Origin: Camellia lanceoleosa
Taxonomy: Eukaryota; Streptophyta; Magnoliopsida; Ericales; Theaceae
Assembly: GCA_025200525.1 (NCBI GenBank)
Contig: JANUSC010000051.1
Location: forward strand, 806,001 to 870,000
Length of the DNA stretch: 64,000 bases
Direction: 5' to 3'
In this document: piece after piece, positions 22,250 through 34,834 of the stretch
How the letters are laid out: every line of letters begins with the position of its first letter
Numbering within the stretch: the first letter of the stretch is position 1
Program-made: the position numbers and the translations under genes
Notes under the pieces: generated by a model
Seen by the model: the letters and a program-made list of their open reading frames with translations, nothing else
What the model was told of the DNA's origin: nothing
The model's database searches: none

Positions 22250-22778
22250 TTGTTGGGAACCGCTTTTTTTTTTTTACAAAAAAATAATTTTTTGACTTTT
22301 TCATTAAAAAAGATGCGAAAACAAATAACTGTCTGAAAATTAAGACTTGTTTGGATCTGAAAATAATTTGGGCCGACATAATTTCTAGTGCCTCAGCCCA
22401 AAAAGAAACCCAACTACTGAATGAACTCAGAGCCTACTAAATAAATTAGACAACAATTTAGGCCAAGAAAATTTATAGGGCCTCAATACAAAATAGATGA
22501 CTAAATACAAATAATGAATCTGCCACTTGTTTGGTTTTGATATGAAAATTTATTTTCAGAATTTTTTTATTTTAAATTTTGAAAGTTAATTTGGTTAAAA
22601 AAAACTAAAAAAAATGATATTTAAGAATTTATTTTTGTCAAACTATTTTTTAAATTAAACAGGCCAACAGAATTTCTAGGCCTCAGCCTAACTACAAAAA
22701 TTTTGATATATAAGAATTTATTGCGCCATTTGATATATAGGCCACATCCTCATGTTATTGCGCCTTTTGTCTTTGCAG
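22250..22778. other. AT-rich DNA, intron or intergenic
   Basis: Nothing supportable except that the last bases (CTTTGCAG, 22771-22778) act as the acceptor of the SNF4-like exon that follows. Upstream exons of that gene are not visible here. Confidence 0.5.
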
Positions 22779-25341
22779 CTCAAGTTAGTTCAATACCCAT
22801 TGTTGATGACAATAACTCATTATTAAATGTATATTCTCGAAGGTCAGTTATTTGTTTTCTTCTTGATAGTGATATTACTGCTTTGGCAAAAGACAAAATT
22901 TATACTCATATTAATCTTGAAGAGATGACTATTAATCAGGTAAGTGCTTCAATTTGTTATTGTTGAGGTTATGTGCTTTCCAAGTCAAGTATCTTGATTA
23001 CTTACCCCCCCCCCCAAAAAAAAAAATTAGTGATGATGTATCATAGCCTTTGTTTAAGGAATTGTGTTATGATATCCACTACTTATTTGAGTACATGAAT
23101 TGATTTTAAAAGAGTTTGGGTTAGTACAAAATTGGCAAGAAATGCTGAAAATCTTTTCATTTTCTCTTTGTTTTTGTTTTGGAAAATATCCAGGCATTGT
23201 AGCTGGGACAAGAGCCATATTTTCCATATGGATCCAAAGATCAAAGACGCCACATGTGGTTATGATCTGAGCCACTGCATAAGGTGATGGAGCGATTGGC
23301 AAATCCAAGTTATTTTCATTCTCTCTTCTTTATGCTATGTGAAATGTGCTAATTTTGTGAGCGACTAAAATCTGGAGTATATGAATGTATGATAAAAGCT
23401 GTTGGGTTTTTTATAAAATTAAAAATATGATTAGGAGTTACTCATGCCCACCCCATCTATCAATAAATGAGATTCTTATGTGTTCCATTTGGGAAAATTG
23501 ATGTGTTCGACAATAATTAATTTGAAGGGTAGTGTGATTAATAAACTTGGTATTGGGGTTGGAATTTGTTCTACTTGGATTTTGAGAAGCCAGTTGGTTT
23601 CATTGAGTGTGTTAAGTGTTTGCGGTTTCTGTGTGAGCTGAATTTCTTTTTTGGTTAACTGGAAAACATATCCTGTGAATTGTCCTTAGACTAGGGGATT
23701 GCTATTATGTTTCTTAAATTGAACTAAAAAAGCTTTGGCTGTGTTTGGTTTAGGGGTGGAATCATAATTCCACCCTCCTATTTCAGTGCTGTGTTTGGAT
23801 ATAATTTTCAAAAATTGGTTTCACACCTACGTTTGAAAATTGTTTTCAAAACATGTTTGGTGTAGAGTTTTTGAATTTTAAATTTTGAAATTGGGTCTAC
23901 CGTTAAATGCCTTGAGCAGTTTTTAAATTTTGAGTCTACTTTTTAAATGCCTTTCGGACATCCCGGCGATTGATCAGAACTGTGCTTTCTTTTTTTCTTT
24001 GGAATTGCCACCTGTTATTTGAAAAAAAAAAAATATTATATTTGTTTTTAATATTTTTTAAATATAGAAATTATTTTCTTAGACCAAAATGACAAATTAT
24101 TTGGCCATTTATTTAAAATTAACAAAAAAAAATTTACATAAAAATTAATTTGTCATAGTAATTTTTAAAAAATAAAAAAACATTTTTAAACAAAACAATT
24201 AAAACAAAATTTCCAATCAAATATACAATCAAAAGTAATTTTAAAACACTAGTTGAATATTTTTTTTAACAAAAAATAATATATATTTTTTAATATTTTA
24301 AATAAAAAAAAATTTCAGAATTTTTTGAATTTTTTAAATAAAAAATACAATAGTTATTTTTTTGAATTGAATTTTAAAAAGATTTTGGTTATGAGTTTTG
24401 AATAGAATTTTTAATAGAGTTTTGAGTTGTATGTTCCTTTATGAGTTATAAGTTTTTTAATTAGGTTTTGAAAACTATTTTCAAAACTTATATCCAAACA
24501 ACTTTTCTTATTTCAAAACTCATTTCAAAAATTCAAAAATCAATTCAAAACTCTTTTCAAAACTTATAACCAAACAAATTTTCTCTTTTTAAATCATGAT
24601 TCAACAACTCACAAACTCAAAATACAACTCCATTCTCAAATCATCATTCTAAAACTAAACCAAACGCTACCTTTATTCGTAGTTCGACTGTTGTAGCCAT
24701 GGATGACTCCAAATGATAAGTGCAATATCAAATATCTATTACATGGTTTTCTTGTGTAGGTCTTTCTAGATTTAACAACATACTCCGAGTTATGCCACTT
24801 TCTTTGGTAGTTAGCTAAAAAACTAGCTTATTGATTAAAATAAACCTACAAAAAAGGCAATGCTAAAAAAACTAGTTTGATTGGCACATTGCTAGGTTTT
24901 TGGCTTTTCTAATAATTTTTTAACATAAGTATATTAGGTAACCTTTGCTAGCATTTTGGCTTTTTTTTTAATACAAAATGACCAATTTGATCAGGATATT
25001 GAATTCCAATGATGGAATAAGGAAGATGGGATAAGGCCAAAATAGGAAAATATCAAAATTGGCTGGGCTGACTTGTTCATTGGGCTTTTGGGCAGGAAAT
25101 AAGCCAATTAGCGGCTAAAGTCAGCTTTGTTTATCAAAATGAGTTTTTTTAGCTAATTACTTGGCTTTTAAGATCATCCCAAAGGAAATATTTCATATAT
25201 CTCAGTATTCACGACATTTTTCATTATTTCTTCAAAGGGATTAGACAGCTTATTGTTGTGGAGGTTGACAGCAAACGTGTAGAAAGCATTATAACAATCG
25301 GCGACATCTTTAGATTCTTGCTCGGTTTGTGGACAAACTGA
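22779..25341 (+). pseudogene. SNF4: SNF4 / AKIN-beta-gamma (SnRK1 gamma-type subunit) pseudogene, 3' exons
   Basis: The residual exons are 22779-22842, 22870-22939, 23194-about 23308 and 25238-25341. Together they encode the C-terminal CBS region of the plant SnRK1 beta-gamma subunit: QVSSIPIVDDN, then DITALAKDK, then LGQEPYFPYG, HKVMERLANP, then [18 protein letters not shown] and a TGA at 25339. In the plant kinase complex this subunit senses energy state through CBS domains (family knowledge). Exon 3 carries two nonsense codons: TAG where CAG (Gln) is expected and TGA where CGA (Arg) is expected. The intron between the first two exons is reduced to 27 nt. The last intron holds a MITE-like element. 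The 5' two thirds of the gene is absent from this stretch. Recognition rests on recall of the conserved C-terminus. Confidence 0.85.
23737..24671. mobile_element. MITE-like non-autonomous element, copy 2, in the last SNF4 intron
   Basis: The left end is GGCTGTGTTTGGTTTAG, the right end the reverse of GGTAGCGTTTGGTTTAG. It shares ATTGCCACCTGTTATTTG and long A/T segments with copy 1. Flanks show only a short TTT direct repeat. It has no coding capacity. Confidence 0.55.
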
Positions 25342-25955
25342 CAGCTTTAGGTGCTAGTAATGGTGGCTTTGCACCCAAATTGTGTTTTCCTATAACTATC
25401 ACTGCTGTACTTTTGTGGAAAACTTCCTCACCTTCAATGATTTGTTTGCATTTTTTTTCCTCTTTCCCAAATATACCATTGGATTAGCCTCCTGCATATT
25501 TGCCTAGTCTTTTACCATATTAGGCAAAAGATAGAGAGGCCTGTAAATTGCAAGGATTGGGCTTTGTTCCCTACTCTATTCATCTCCCAAATTGTTATCT
25601 CGACTAAATTGTGTGCTGCTTCTATAGCTGCCATTTTTGTGAATAGCATAGAACCAATGCTAGTTGACATTTCTATGTTGTTATTGGTAGAAAAGAGTGA
25701 AATAAAAATAAACCAGAGATGGATATTAGATGGTCAGAATTGTTCTTGTGTTTATTTCATGGACCTATGATTGGTGTCGCAACCGTTAATCTTCATGCTA
25801 TGAATTTTTTTACTCTTTTTGTCGATAACAGCAAGTAAGGCTTCTTGAGAACATTTTGCTATGCCACTTTGATGACATTTTGTGTTAATTGGTAGTGTGA
25901 AAGGAAAGCATAATAGGGTTGGGCTTTCTTTTTCTTCTTCTTCCTTCTATTTTTT
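25342..25955. other. Former SNF4 3' flank, no gene seen
   Basis: Mildly AT-rich sequence downstream of the SNF4 stop, ending in a CT-rich run before an LTR-B start. It may include the old 3' untranslated region. Confidence 0.45.
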
Positions 25956-26930
25956 TGTAGCGATCCTGTTTCGATCCTTCTTTCATGTTTTTCTACTTAT
26001 TTGGGCGGTCGGGATCGTTGCCGGTTAGCTCATGGTCTAGGGGTAGCGCGCCCTTGGCGATCAAGGCAGCATACGCCAAGGGTCGAGGCGGTGCCCTCAA
26101 AGCAAAAATACAAAATGCATTCGAAGTTGCTTGTCCGCTCGAGTTGAATGTTTGGTTCCAGAAGTTTGACCTATCTGCAAAAGTACTAGGAAGGTGTACT
26201 CAATGCTCGAGCAGGGCTTTCCACGCTCAAGCGGACCATGTTATATCAGTTCGTGAATCTAATATTTCAGATCACTTTTGTATATCTCTCTTTCTCTCTA
26301 AAAACATTTCCTCTCCCTTCTCTCTACTTTTCCCTACATCAAATTGGATCAAAACATTGATTTCTCAAGATCCATTAGAGTTCTGCCATAGGTTCTTCAT
26401 CAAAGTTGGTTAACTTCTCGAGGGCTTCGTTGTGTGCGGTGAAGATCAAGTTTTGACACCGTTGATTTTGGGGGGTAGGGATTTTCTTAGAGTTATATAT
26501 ATGGTTTTGCAAGATCTATATGATTTTCAAAATCATCTTTCGATAGGTTTGAAAATTGATTATTGATTTAGAAAGTTGAGCGATTTTAAAAGTGGGTTTG
26601 TCTCTTGTTCTTTTAAAATGATCTTATGGATTTTGATCTTCGTTGATTGAAGAAAAGATGATTTTAGAAAGTTTTCTTTCAAGAGATTTGAGTTGCATAG
26701 TTTTGGTGAGAAAACCTAGAATTTGGGGATTTTTTTTTTAGGGACTGAAAATTCATGAATGATATTGTTATATTTATTTTGTGTGTCAAAATAAATGAAT
26801 GTTTGGAAATTTTCTTATTTATATTTATATAAATGATGAATTTCAGGGAATATGAGGATTATTGTTCATTTTGGAAATTATTGTTCAAAGCGTTGAAATA
26901 GTCTTGAAATGACTAATTGTTGAGGATACT
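25956..26930 (+). mobile_element. Truncated family-B LTR, plus orientation
   Basis: It opens TGTAGCGATCCTG, carries a few GCTCGAG motifs (26132-26235), then GTTATATCAGTTCG, a CTCTCTCTAAA leader and GGGTAGGGATTTTCTTAG, all in LTR-B order. The GAGGGCGTTACA end is missing, so the 3' part has been lost. The right boundary is approximate. Confidence 0.65.
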
Positions 26931-27621
26931 TGAGAAGAGGAAATTGTGTTATTCCTTAGATGATGAATTGAAATAAAAGTATTTATATTTACTAAGATTA
27001 CAATACAAAATGAAGTAATGGAAATTTTCTTGATTCCTTAAATTCCAACGATAATAGAACTCTAGAACCGCAATACCCTAAGCAAACTAAAAGACTGGAA
27101 TATTCTGAAGTATGCAGCAGAATGATGCTACCACACAAATAAATGGACAGAGCATCCACATTGCTGAGAAAAGAAAGTTACACACAAGAACCAATAGCTA
27201 AGAAGAGAGAGTTACACATGAGCCAATCCCTAAGAAGAGAGAGTTACACAAAAGCACCAAAGTCCATACCAATGCTTGACAAATGCCTAGCTATGTCCAT
27301 GGAAAAGAAGAATTTACTATGATTGAGAAATTTCTTACAGACACATCCATCCAAAATCTCAAACTATCTCAATATATAGAATTTGAGCAATATGGATTAT
27401 AGAATTTCAGCAATATGGATTAGTAATAGAAGCTAAATCATTCACAAAATTACCATGTAACATAGTAGGAAAAATACTTCATCATGCTTGTCAAAGAAAG
27501 GTGTTATACGTAAACCAATGGTAAGCAACAATTTCAAATCAAGAGGTGCATCAATTTAAGAGGTTTAACATTACTGCAAATATTACAACTACATCTCAAA
27601 TATGAAAAACATGAGGTCTCA
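26931..27621. other. Intergenic DNA between LTR-B and the CACTA element
   Basis: AT-rich, with the short direct repeat GAAGAGAGAGTTACACA near 27204 and 27235. No gene seen. Confidence 0.5.
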
Positions 27622-28499
27622 TCGCACTACATAAAAGATTAAGCAGAAAAGCAATCTCATCCTTTTACCAATTACATCAACAAGAGAAGGGAAAAAAAAC
27701 AAAATAAGAAGGACTACCAAGAACACACATTCAAATTTAGAACCCATACATCAAGACTCTATGTCCATATCTGTATCAAAATCACTTTCAAGCTCATCTT
27801 CTTCTTCATCGTCATCGTCCATTGTTAGTTCATCTTCATCATCACAAATGAAGTCATCACCCATAACAACCTCGGGTTGTACATGGTTATCAGACTGCAA
27901 AACTTCTATTGGAGTAATTTCAACGTCAACATCATCTCAAAGCAAAACCACATCACCATCCATAGCCCCAGTTTGTACAACATCAGTGCTTTCATCTTGT
28001 TGGAACACATCATTAGGTTCTGGCACATCCCAAATTCTTCAATGTTGGAACTTTTCTACTACTCTCCAATTGGCACCTAACTTCATATCACAAACGTAGA
28101 AAACTTGTTGAACTTGACTCAGTAACACAAATGGGTTGTCTTTATACCATCAACTTCTTACATCAATAGTAGTCAAATGTGGTTCGACTCGCAAAGTTCT
28201 GCTACTACTGGTGTTATACTATTCACATTGGAATAAAACAACACGATGCCTAAACAAATATGTCATTTCCCAAACTTTACAAATATAGCCGTAGAACTTT
28301 ATCAATTGGTTTTATGGTCCCCATCTACTACCAATCCACTATTTTGACTTTTACGACAGTTGTCACGGTCGAGAGTATGGAATCAGACGCCATTACAAAT
28401 GCATCCTGAATATGTGTTCACTAAGCCATTAGGACCATTTGCTAACGCCCACATCTCATCGGTTACTTCGGGTGACTTGTTATTCCACAATTGATTCAT

Positions 28500-28504
28500 C
28501 TACA

Positions 28505-28540
<36 letters not shown>

Positions 28541-28604
28541 TTATGCTATTTTTGACATAACTTAACTTCATGTGTAAACTATACTATAAGGAATTTTAGC
28601 TTAC
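28500..28604 (-). other. Transposase intron with a 33-nt homopolymer at its 3' splice site
   Basis: On the minus strand the donor CGC-GTAAGC lies near 28604 and the acceptor TGTAG at 28501-28500. The polypyrimidine tract is a run of 33 T (A at 28506-28538 on plus). The exon downstream opens MNQLWNNKSPEVTDEMW. Confidence 0.6.
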
Positions 28605-30683
28605 GCGATCTTTGAATCATTTAGGAAATTCTTTGCATTGTCTCTTGGCAATGTCGCATGTACTTCCACATTGTTGTTGATGCAACAACATCTTGTGTTC
28701 CCTAGTTAATAAAATATAATTCATAAGTAATTTGAAAAATGATTACTAAAAAAAAGCATACAGTTCACATATAGTACGTCAAAAGTTTCGAATCGTACTC
28801 AAGATATTTTTCTACTTCTGAGTCGTTGTGTAGGACAAACCAATGAGCCATTCCACGGTCAGCTAGAGACACATCGATTGCCCTTGCGAGTAGACCAAAC
28901 GGACGAACGGTATAAGTGAAAACCGCCAACTTGGGGTCATTGTCACCCCGGTCATAGTTCCTTTCTTCCCGTTTAAACACCATTTCAACTCCATCCAAAT
29001 ACATTGAACAAAAGGTCGTACACTCTTGGGAAACCTACACCTCCGCAATGGAACCTTCTGGCTGAGCTTTATTGCTAACAAATCCTTTCAGACATCCGAG
29101 CATCCTACATAGCAATATGATTTGAATGTCAATATTTATATTTTGTACTATATTTAAATGAATATGATCAGCGACTCGTGGTATTACCTCTCAATGGGAT
29201 ACATCCATCAATATTGCACGGGCCCTCCAACCATAGCCTCATGAGGAAAATGAATTGCCAAGTAGACCATGACATCAAAAAATGCAGGAGGAAAATCTTT
29301 TCAAGTTTACAAAGTATAAGTACAATTTGTTCCTCTAGTTTCTCCAAATCAGTCACCTTCAATGTCTTTGAGCATAACTGTTTGAAAAAAGTTTCCAACT
29401 CAAAAAGTGTGGTCCCAATCTCATTGGAAAGGTATCCACGCATCCCAATTGGAAGTAGTCGTTGTAGAAGGACATGACAATAATGAGTTTTGAGGCCAAC
29501 TAATTTTCCACCATGAACGGTGACACAATTGGATATATTTGCTACATAGCCATCAGGGTACTTAATTGATTTCAAGAAATCACAGAAATCTTGTCTCTCT
29601 ACTAGGGACAATGTGTATGATACCGAAGGCTTCTCGAATGAGCCACTAGAACACCTCTTCAAGTGTAACTGCTTTCGTATTCGCATGTCCTCCAAATCCA
29701 AGCATACTTTGTTCGTGTCCTTGTTCTTGCCATCTATGCTCAATAGTGTCCCAACCAGATTGTCACATATATTCTTCTCTATGTACATGACATCAAGGCT
29801 GTGTCGAAGCTTCAGCATTTTCCAATAGGGTAGGTCGAACATAATGCTTCTTTTTGTCCAATTGGAAGTTGGATTTTCATTCCTTTGTCTTTTTTGGTTG
29901 TGTGGATGCTTTCCATACGGCATGTATGTCCCAGAATCAATTTGCTGCAGTATTTGTTCTCCTAATAACTCCACAGGTTTGGAACGATTCTCAATTTGAC
30001 CGTTGAAGAGCTTATCCCTTCGCCAAATATGGTTCTCAGACAAGTAGCGGCAGACACCCATATACCCTATCTTACTTCGCAAACTATGAGATGATGCATC
30101 CATGTTACAATTAGGGCAAGCCAAGTAACCTTTTGTAGTCCAACCAGACACGGTACAATATGCGGGGAAATCATTGATGGTCTACATGACTACTGTGTGC
30201 ATTGTAAATATTTGACCGTTTGAGGCATCATATGTTTGCACACCATGCTCCCTCAAATTCATTAACTCCTCCACTAATGGTTGCAAGTAAACATAGAAGT
30301 CTCTTCCAGGTGTAGATGGACCGAGAATATGCAATGACATCATCATAAATGGCTCTTTCATACACTTCCACGGGGGAAGATTGTAAGGCATTAAGATTAC
30401 AGGCCACATGCTGTACAATGTGCTCATATTTCCAAATGGATTGAAACCATCCATGGCAAGCCCTAACCTTACATTTCAGGGTTCCACAGAAAACGTAGTA
30501 TGTTGCATATCAAAGTCCTTCCATGCCTGGCCATCGGCTAGATGCCTTAATATTCCATCATCCACACACTTGTCTTCGTGCCATCTCATATCTGCGGCGG
30601 TATTTTTCGACATATACAATCTCTTCAACCTCGATATCAAAGGAAAGTACCTTAATATTTTGTGAGGAATCTTTTTACCACTC

Positions 30684-33600
30684 TGTAGACCACCCGAACT
30701 CTCCTCCGCATGCGAGGGCGTGAATTGGGTTCTAGCTACTACAGTTCGAACTCCTGTCATGATTCTGAATCTAATCTCATAAAGTGCAATGTAAGACTGA
30801 TAAATCACCAAAGAGTCCAAATCCGGCAATTGGTTTTGAAAAATCAATTTTGAATGAAAAAAGCGCCAAACATGGAATTTGCTTTGCGGATTTCGAGTCG
30901 CCACCTAAATATTTTATTTTTGGAGAAATTTAGGAAACCCTAACTCATGCCTAAGGTCACGTGTCCGTCATCACCAAAGTTGCCTCGGCTCGAGAACTTG
31001 GGTACAAGGGGGGAAGGTCATGAAATGAGCACCCCCGCTCACCCGATCAAAGATCGGCCTCTACTAAACATGATATGTTGTTTTTTAAAACACATGTGTT
31101 CTTATTCTGGTTTATTAGCTAACTTACTACATGATGCGCGCAGCATACAAGTATAGACCAAATCACTCAATTTGGAACAAAACATCTCATGTTTGTTTTT
31201 CGAAAATGGTTTGAAAGTGCTACTCGCAAATAGGCTAAAGCGCAGATTTGCCACCATCAAGTGAGCATAGAAAACATGATGTGCCACTCCGCAAAGTGGG
31301 CTTAAAACTCACATTTTGATGAATTGCCCCAATTCAAGTAATGAAGCCTTCATCCACAAGCATTCATGTAGTTATAGCAATTAAGTAAATAGCCTCATGG
31401 CAAGCATGCTATCATGACAGTCACTTACATACATGCGAGGATGCTAAAGCGTAAACACTCACAGTGTACTCCGAGCCAAAAAAGAGCTAGTTAGTAATCA
31501 TGCATGATCCTAGCTATGTTAAGATGCCTAATGCAACACATGCAAAAATGCAACTAAAATAGGCTTGGCTATCTAGAATGGCATATGAATGCAACACTTG
31601 ATAACATGCTTTGAAACACATATTCAAGAAAGTGTATTGAAATACGATGCAGTTTGAATGATGCGCCGAGCCCGGTGCATGCAAGACAAATGAATGATGC
31701 ACGCATGCAAAGCATAAGGTATGCTAATGGAGACGTGCCCTAAACTAACTATCAAAAATTTGGTAAATAAAAGGGAGAAAGGCGTGGAGTTGGAAGACAT
31801 TCACACACACACGCACTCTTATTACAACATTTGCCCTCTCGACGGAGGGTCCGAATGAAATGAAAGCTAACTAGCTACACTAATTAAGCTAACTATTACA
31901 AATCACAACTAATTAACTAACTAGTTAACTAATTACAAACACAAATGAATAGCTAAGCACATTAACTATTTAAGTACAGAACCCAACGAATTGACTACCT
32001 AAGTAAAGCAGTTAAAAGGCCTCGAGGACAAGCGATGCAAGCATGCTCGGTTGACTTCCTCCCGAAGTCCCGTCATCTTGCCACCGGTTGCCTCTGTTTG
32101 CATTCGCTCTGATTCTAAACACCAAACCAATTCCCAGACTGCTTCTGCACCAGAACTAGAACAACTTTGAACCATCTTCAAAATTTGGTGGTGGATTTGT
32201 GGCCACTGGAGGTCAGAGGCCACTTGTTGGCCACTTAAGGAGGTTGTAGGCCACTTAAAGTGGCCGGCCGGCCACTTCCTCTGGCCGGTCGGCCAGTTAC
32301 TTCTACACACTTCCATTTTGCTACAAACAGAGTTCAACAAGGACAAAGCAAGGCATTTGCAGGGTATATGTGTACAACCACCCTCCTTATCATTTCTCAA
32401 GCTTAAAGAAGTACGGTACTCGACTCTCAGGCCACCAACCGAGCATCGCAATGCACGATGGCCGAGAAGCCAAGTTTGTACAAGTTAATAAATGCACAAG
32501 TAACACACAAGACTCGAGAGGCCTCCACCCTATCATGCACAATCAAGGGGGACAGCGACTAAGAAATGAGGCACGTTTCATCACTTCAAGTATGAAACGT
32601 CCCTCGTTTCTCGTGTTTGGATTAACGTCCGATCCAAACACATGCAATGCAACACACATGCAAACAACATGCTTATCTATCAATGCTAGAGTGGCATGCA
32701 CGAGGCTCTATCATACAAGCAATGCATACATGGCATGTTTAGAAGCAAAGGCATCAAAGCTAGTGAAGGGCATAACACCATAGGCATACAATACAATGCT
32801 CAAATGGTCAAACCAACAATGGACAGACCTAAGACATCTCAAAACAGTGGCCAAAACACACTAAGACTTAGGCACATAAAGGCAAGAAATGCATGCTCAT
32901 TCATTTGCTCGCAAGCAAGGCAAAAGGGCACAACTCTTAAACACAATTAAAGAGTGATAAACATGAGAGTATGACAAGGATGTATGCTCTGAAATTATGT
33001 GTTTAATGATGCCATATCACATAAACATCACAAGTAAGGCATGGTAGAAGGCCCAAAGCATAAGGCTAGAAAAGGGCACTACACAAGAGCCATGCAATAC
33101 ATGGCACAAATGACTAAACCAACTCTGGACAGAGTTCAATTAGGCCAAAACGAAGACCAAAACATGCTGAGATGGAAGCTTAAAAGCTTAGACAAGCATG
33201 CATACGTATTGGCTTACAAGTGAAGCATAAGGCTCAACCCTCAAACACAATGAAAGGGCGATAAATGCAAGAATATGGCAGAGGTATATAGTCTGAAATA
33301 ACATGCCAAATGATGCCATGCCATGCAAAAAACTCAAATATGACATGCTAGAGGTCTCAAAGTGCAAGACTAGCAAAACCAAATGCACTATAGCTATGCA
33401 AAGCCAAGCATGCATGACCAAAACCACTCAAATCAAGCCTAAATCATGCTAAAACATAACCAAAAAAGTGCTGGAGTAGAGCATACACATGCTAGATCAA
33501 TAGGCTAAAACACCAAATACACTAGGCTAGTGAACAAAATTGCACTACAAGTGCAAGAAGCATGCAAAAGGCAACCAAACCAATCAAAAACAGAGTTATA

Positions 33601-34834
33601 ACATGGAAAAATAAGGCCTAAAACATGCTAAGATAGAGCCTCAAGAAGGTAGAAAAATATGCCAAAGTGTTAAGCCACAACACATGCAAACAAAGCACAA
33701 AAGAGGGGGACCACCCCCATCCATTTCGGATCTCAAAACCATTTTCCACCACTGAAATTCCTCTGGAATTCAATGGTGAAAAGGCCAAACAAAGGTGATC
33801 TCAAAGACCTTGAAGGATAGCACAAAGCAAAGCAAAATAAGCCACAAAAAGGGGTAGACCACCCCTAACTCAAACAAAGCCTTAAACAACCATATTAAAC
33901 ACTTAAAAACAAAAGTTTTTGCAGTTGAGAGTAAGGCCAAAAAGAGCATGCAAGGATGGCCAAATACTTAAGCAAAACAAAGCCTAAAGAGGGTAATTAC
34001 TCACCCGTGAAGAACCACAGCAAAATAGCAACTTCTGAGGCAAAAACCACCTTTTTAGAACCCAAGTATGACCTCCAAGAACCTCAGCTCAATGATGGTG
34101 GTGTTTGACTCGGTGTTTGTGTGCAAAAGTATGAAGAAACAACACTTTTGAGTCAATATAGCACAAATATAGAGAGAGAGGGAGAATTCTAGAGAGAGAG
34201 GGATAATTTAGCTGTCTAAAATTTTTTGAACCACGAAAATGAGAGAACTCCCCTTATATAAGCAATGCAAGGGCAAGCTTCCTTGACAAGCTTAGAGTTT
34301 GTTTGAATCCCTCCATACACGTGTATAGAGGATGCATTCTGTGCTCACCAGCTGGCACCAAAAATATCTGCAAAAATAGAAAAATGGCCATAGGCCACTT
34401 CAAGTGGCCGACCGGCCACTTCCACTGGCCTACTGGAGGGAAAAGTGGCGGCAGTGCTCCTCTCCCTCTAGGCAAGGAGTAAAAAGGTATGGTCCAAAAA
34501 CAAACCAAAAAGAAGAGAGCTAAGTGGCCACAAGACAAGGCATTCAGCCGAAAGCCCCAAAAACTAGCCTACAAGCCACTACAAGTGGCCTACAAGAGGA
34601 AAAAGTAGCCTACAGCTACAAAAAAGTGGCCTACAAGCCTCTCTCTCCCTCCAGGAAAAGGCACCAAGGCATGGTCCAAAAACAAACCAAGAAGAAGAGA
34701 GCTAAGAGGTCTCGAGACATGGCGCTCAACCGAAAGCCCCCGAAAACTAAAAACAAGCACAAACATGCGCGATCACCGCATGCACAAACGATGACGTCTG
34801 AGTCTTAAGGTCAGTCAAAAATGGGGTGTCTACA
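30684..34834 (-). mobile_element. Solo LTR of family A with CACTC target-site duplication
   Basis: This 4151-bp LTR opens TGTAGACACC on the minus strand at 34834 and closes GGTCTACA at 30684. It is flanked by CACTC at 30679-30683 and 34835-34839 (plus strand). Removing it and one TSD leaves a continuous transposase frame (NES then GKKIP). It carries two GGCCGGCC clusters (34381-34440 and 32215-32300) and a clear TATA at about 34260-34248. No internal retrotransposon sequence remains. Confidence 0.93.
34245..34445 (-). promoter_or_regulatory. Solo LTR-A core promoter
   Basis: On the minus strand a GGCCGGTC/GGCCGGCC-type cluster (34440-34381) precedes CTTATATAAGGGGAG (about 34262-34248). A GA-rich leader with TCTCTCTCCC motifs follows (34205-34165). 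Confidence 0.55.

Noticed and set aside
27761..28099. Serine-rich open frame on the plus strand
   Set aside because: It is the reverse strand of the acidic tail of the CACTA transposase, which matches DUF4216-type proteins in the minus direction.
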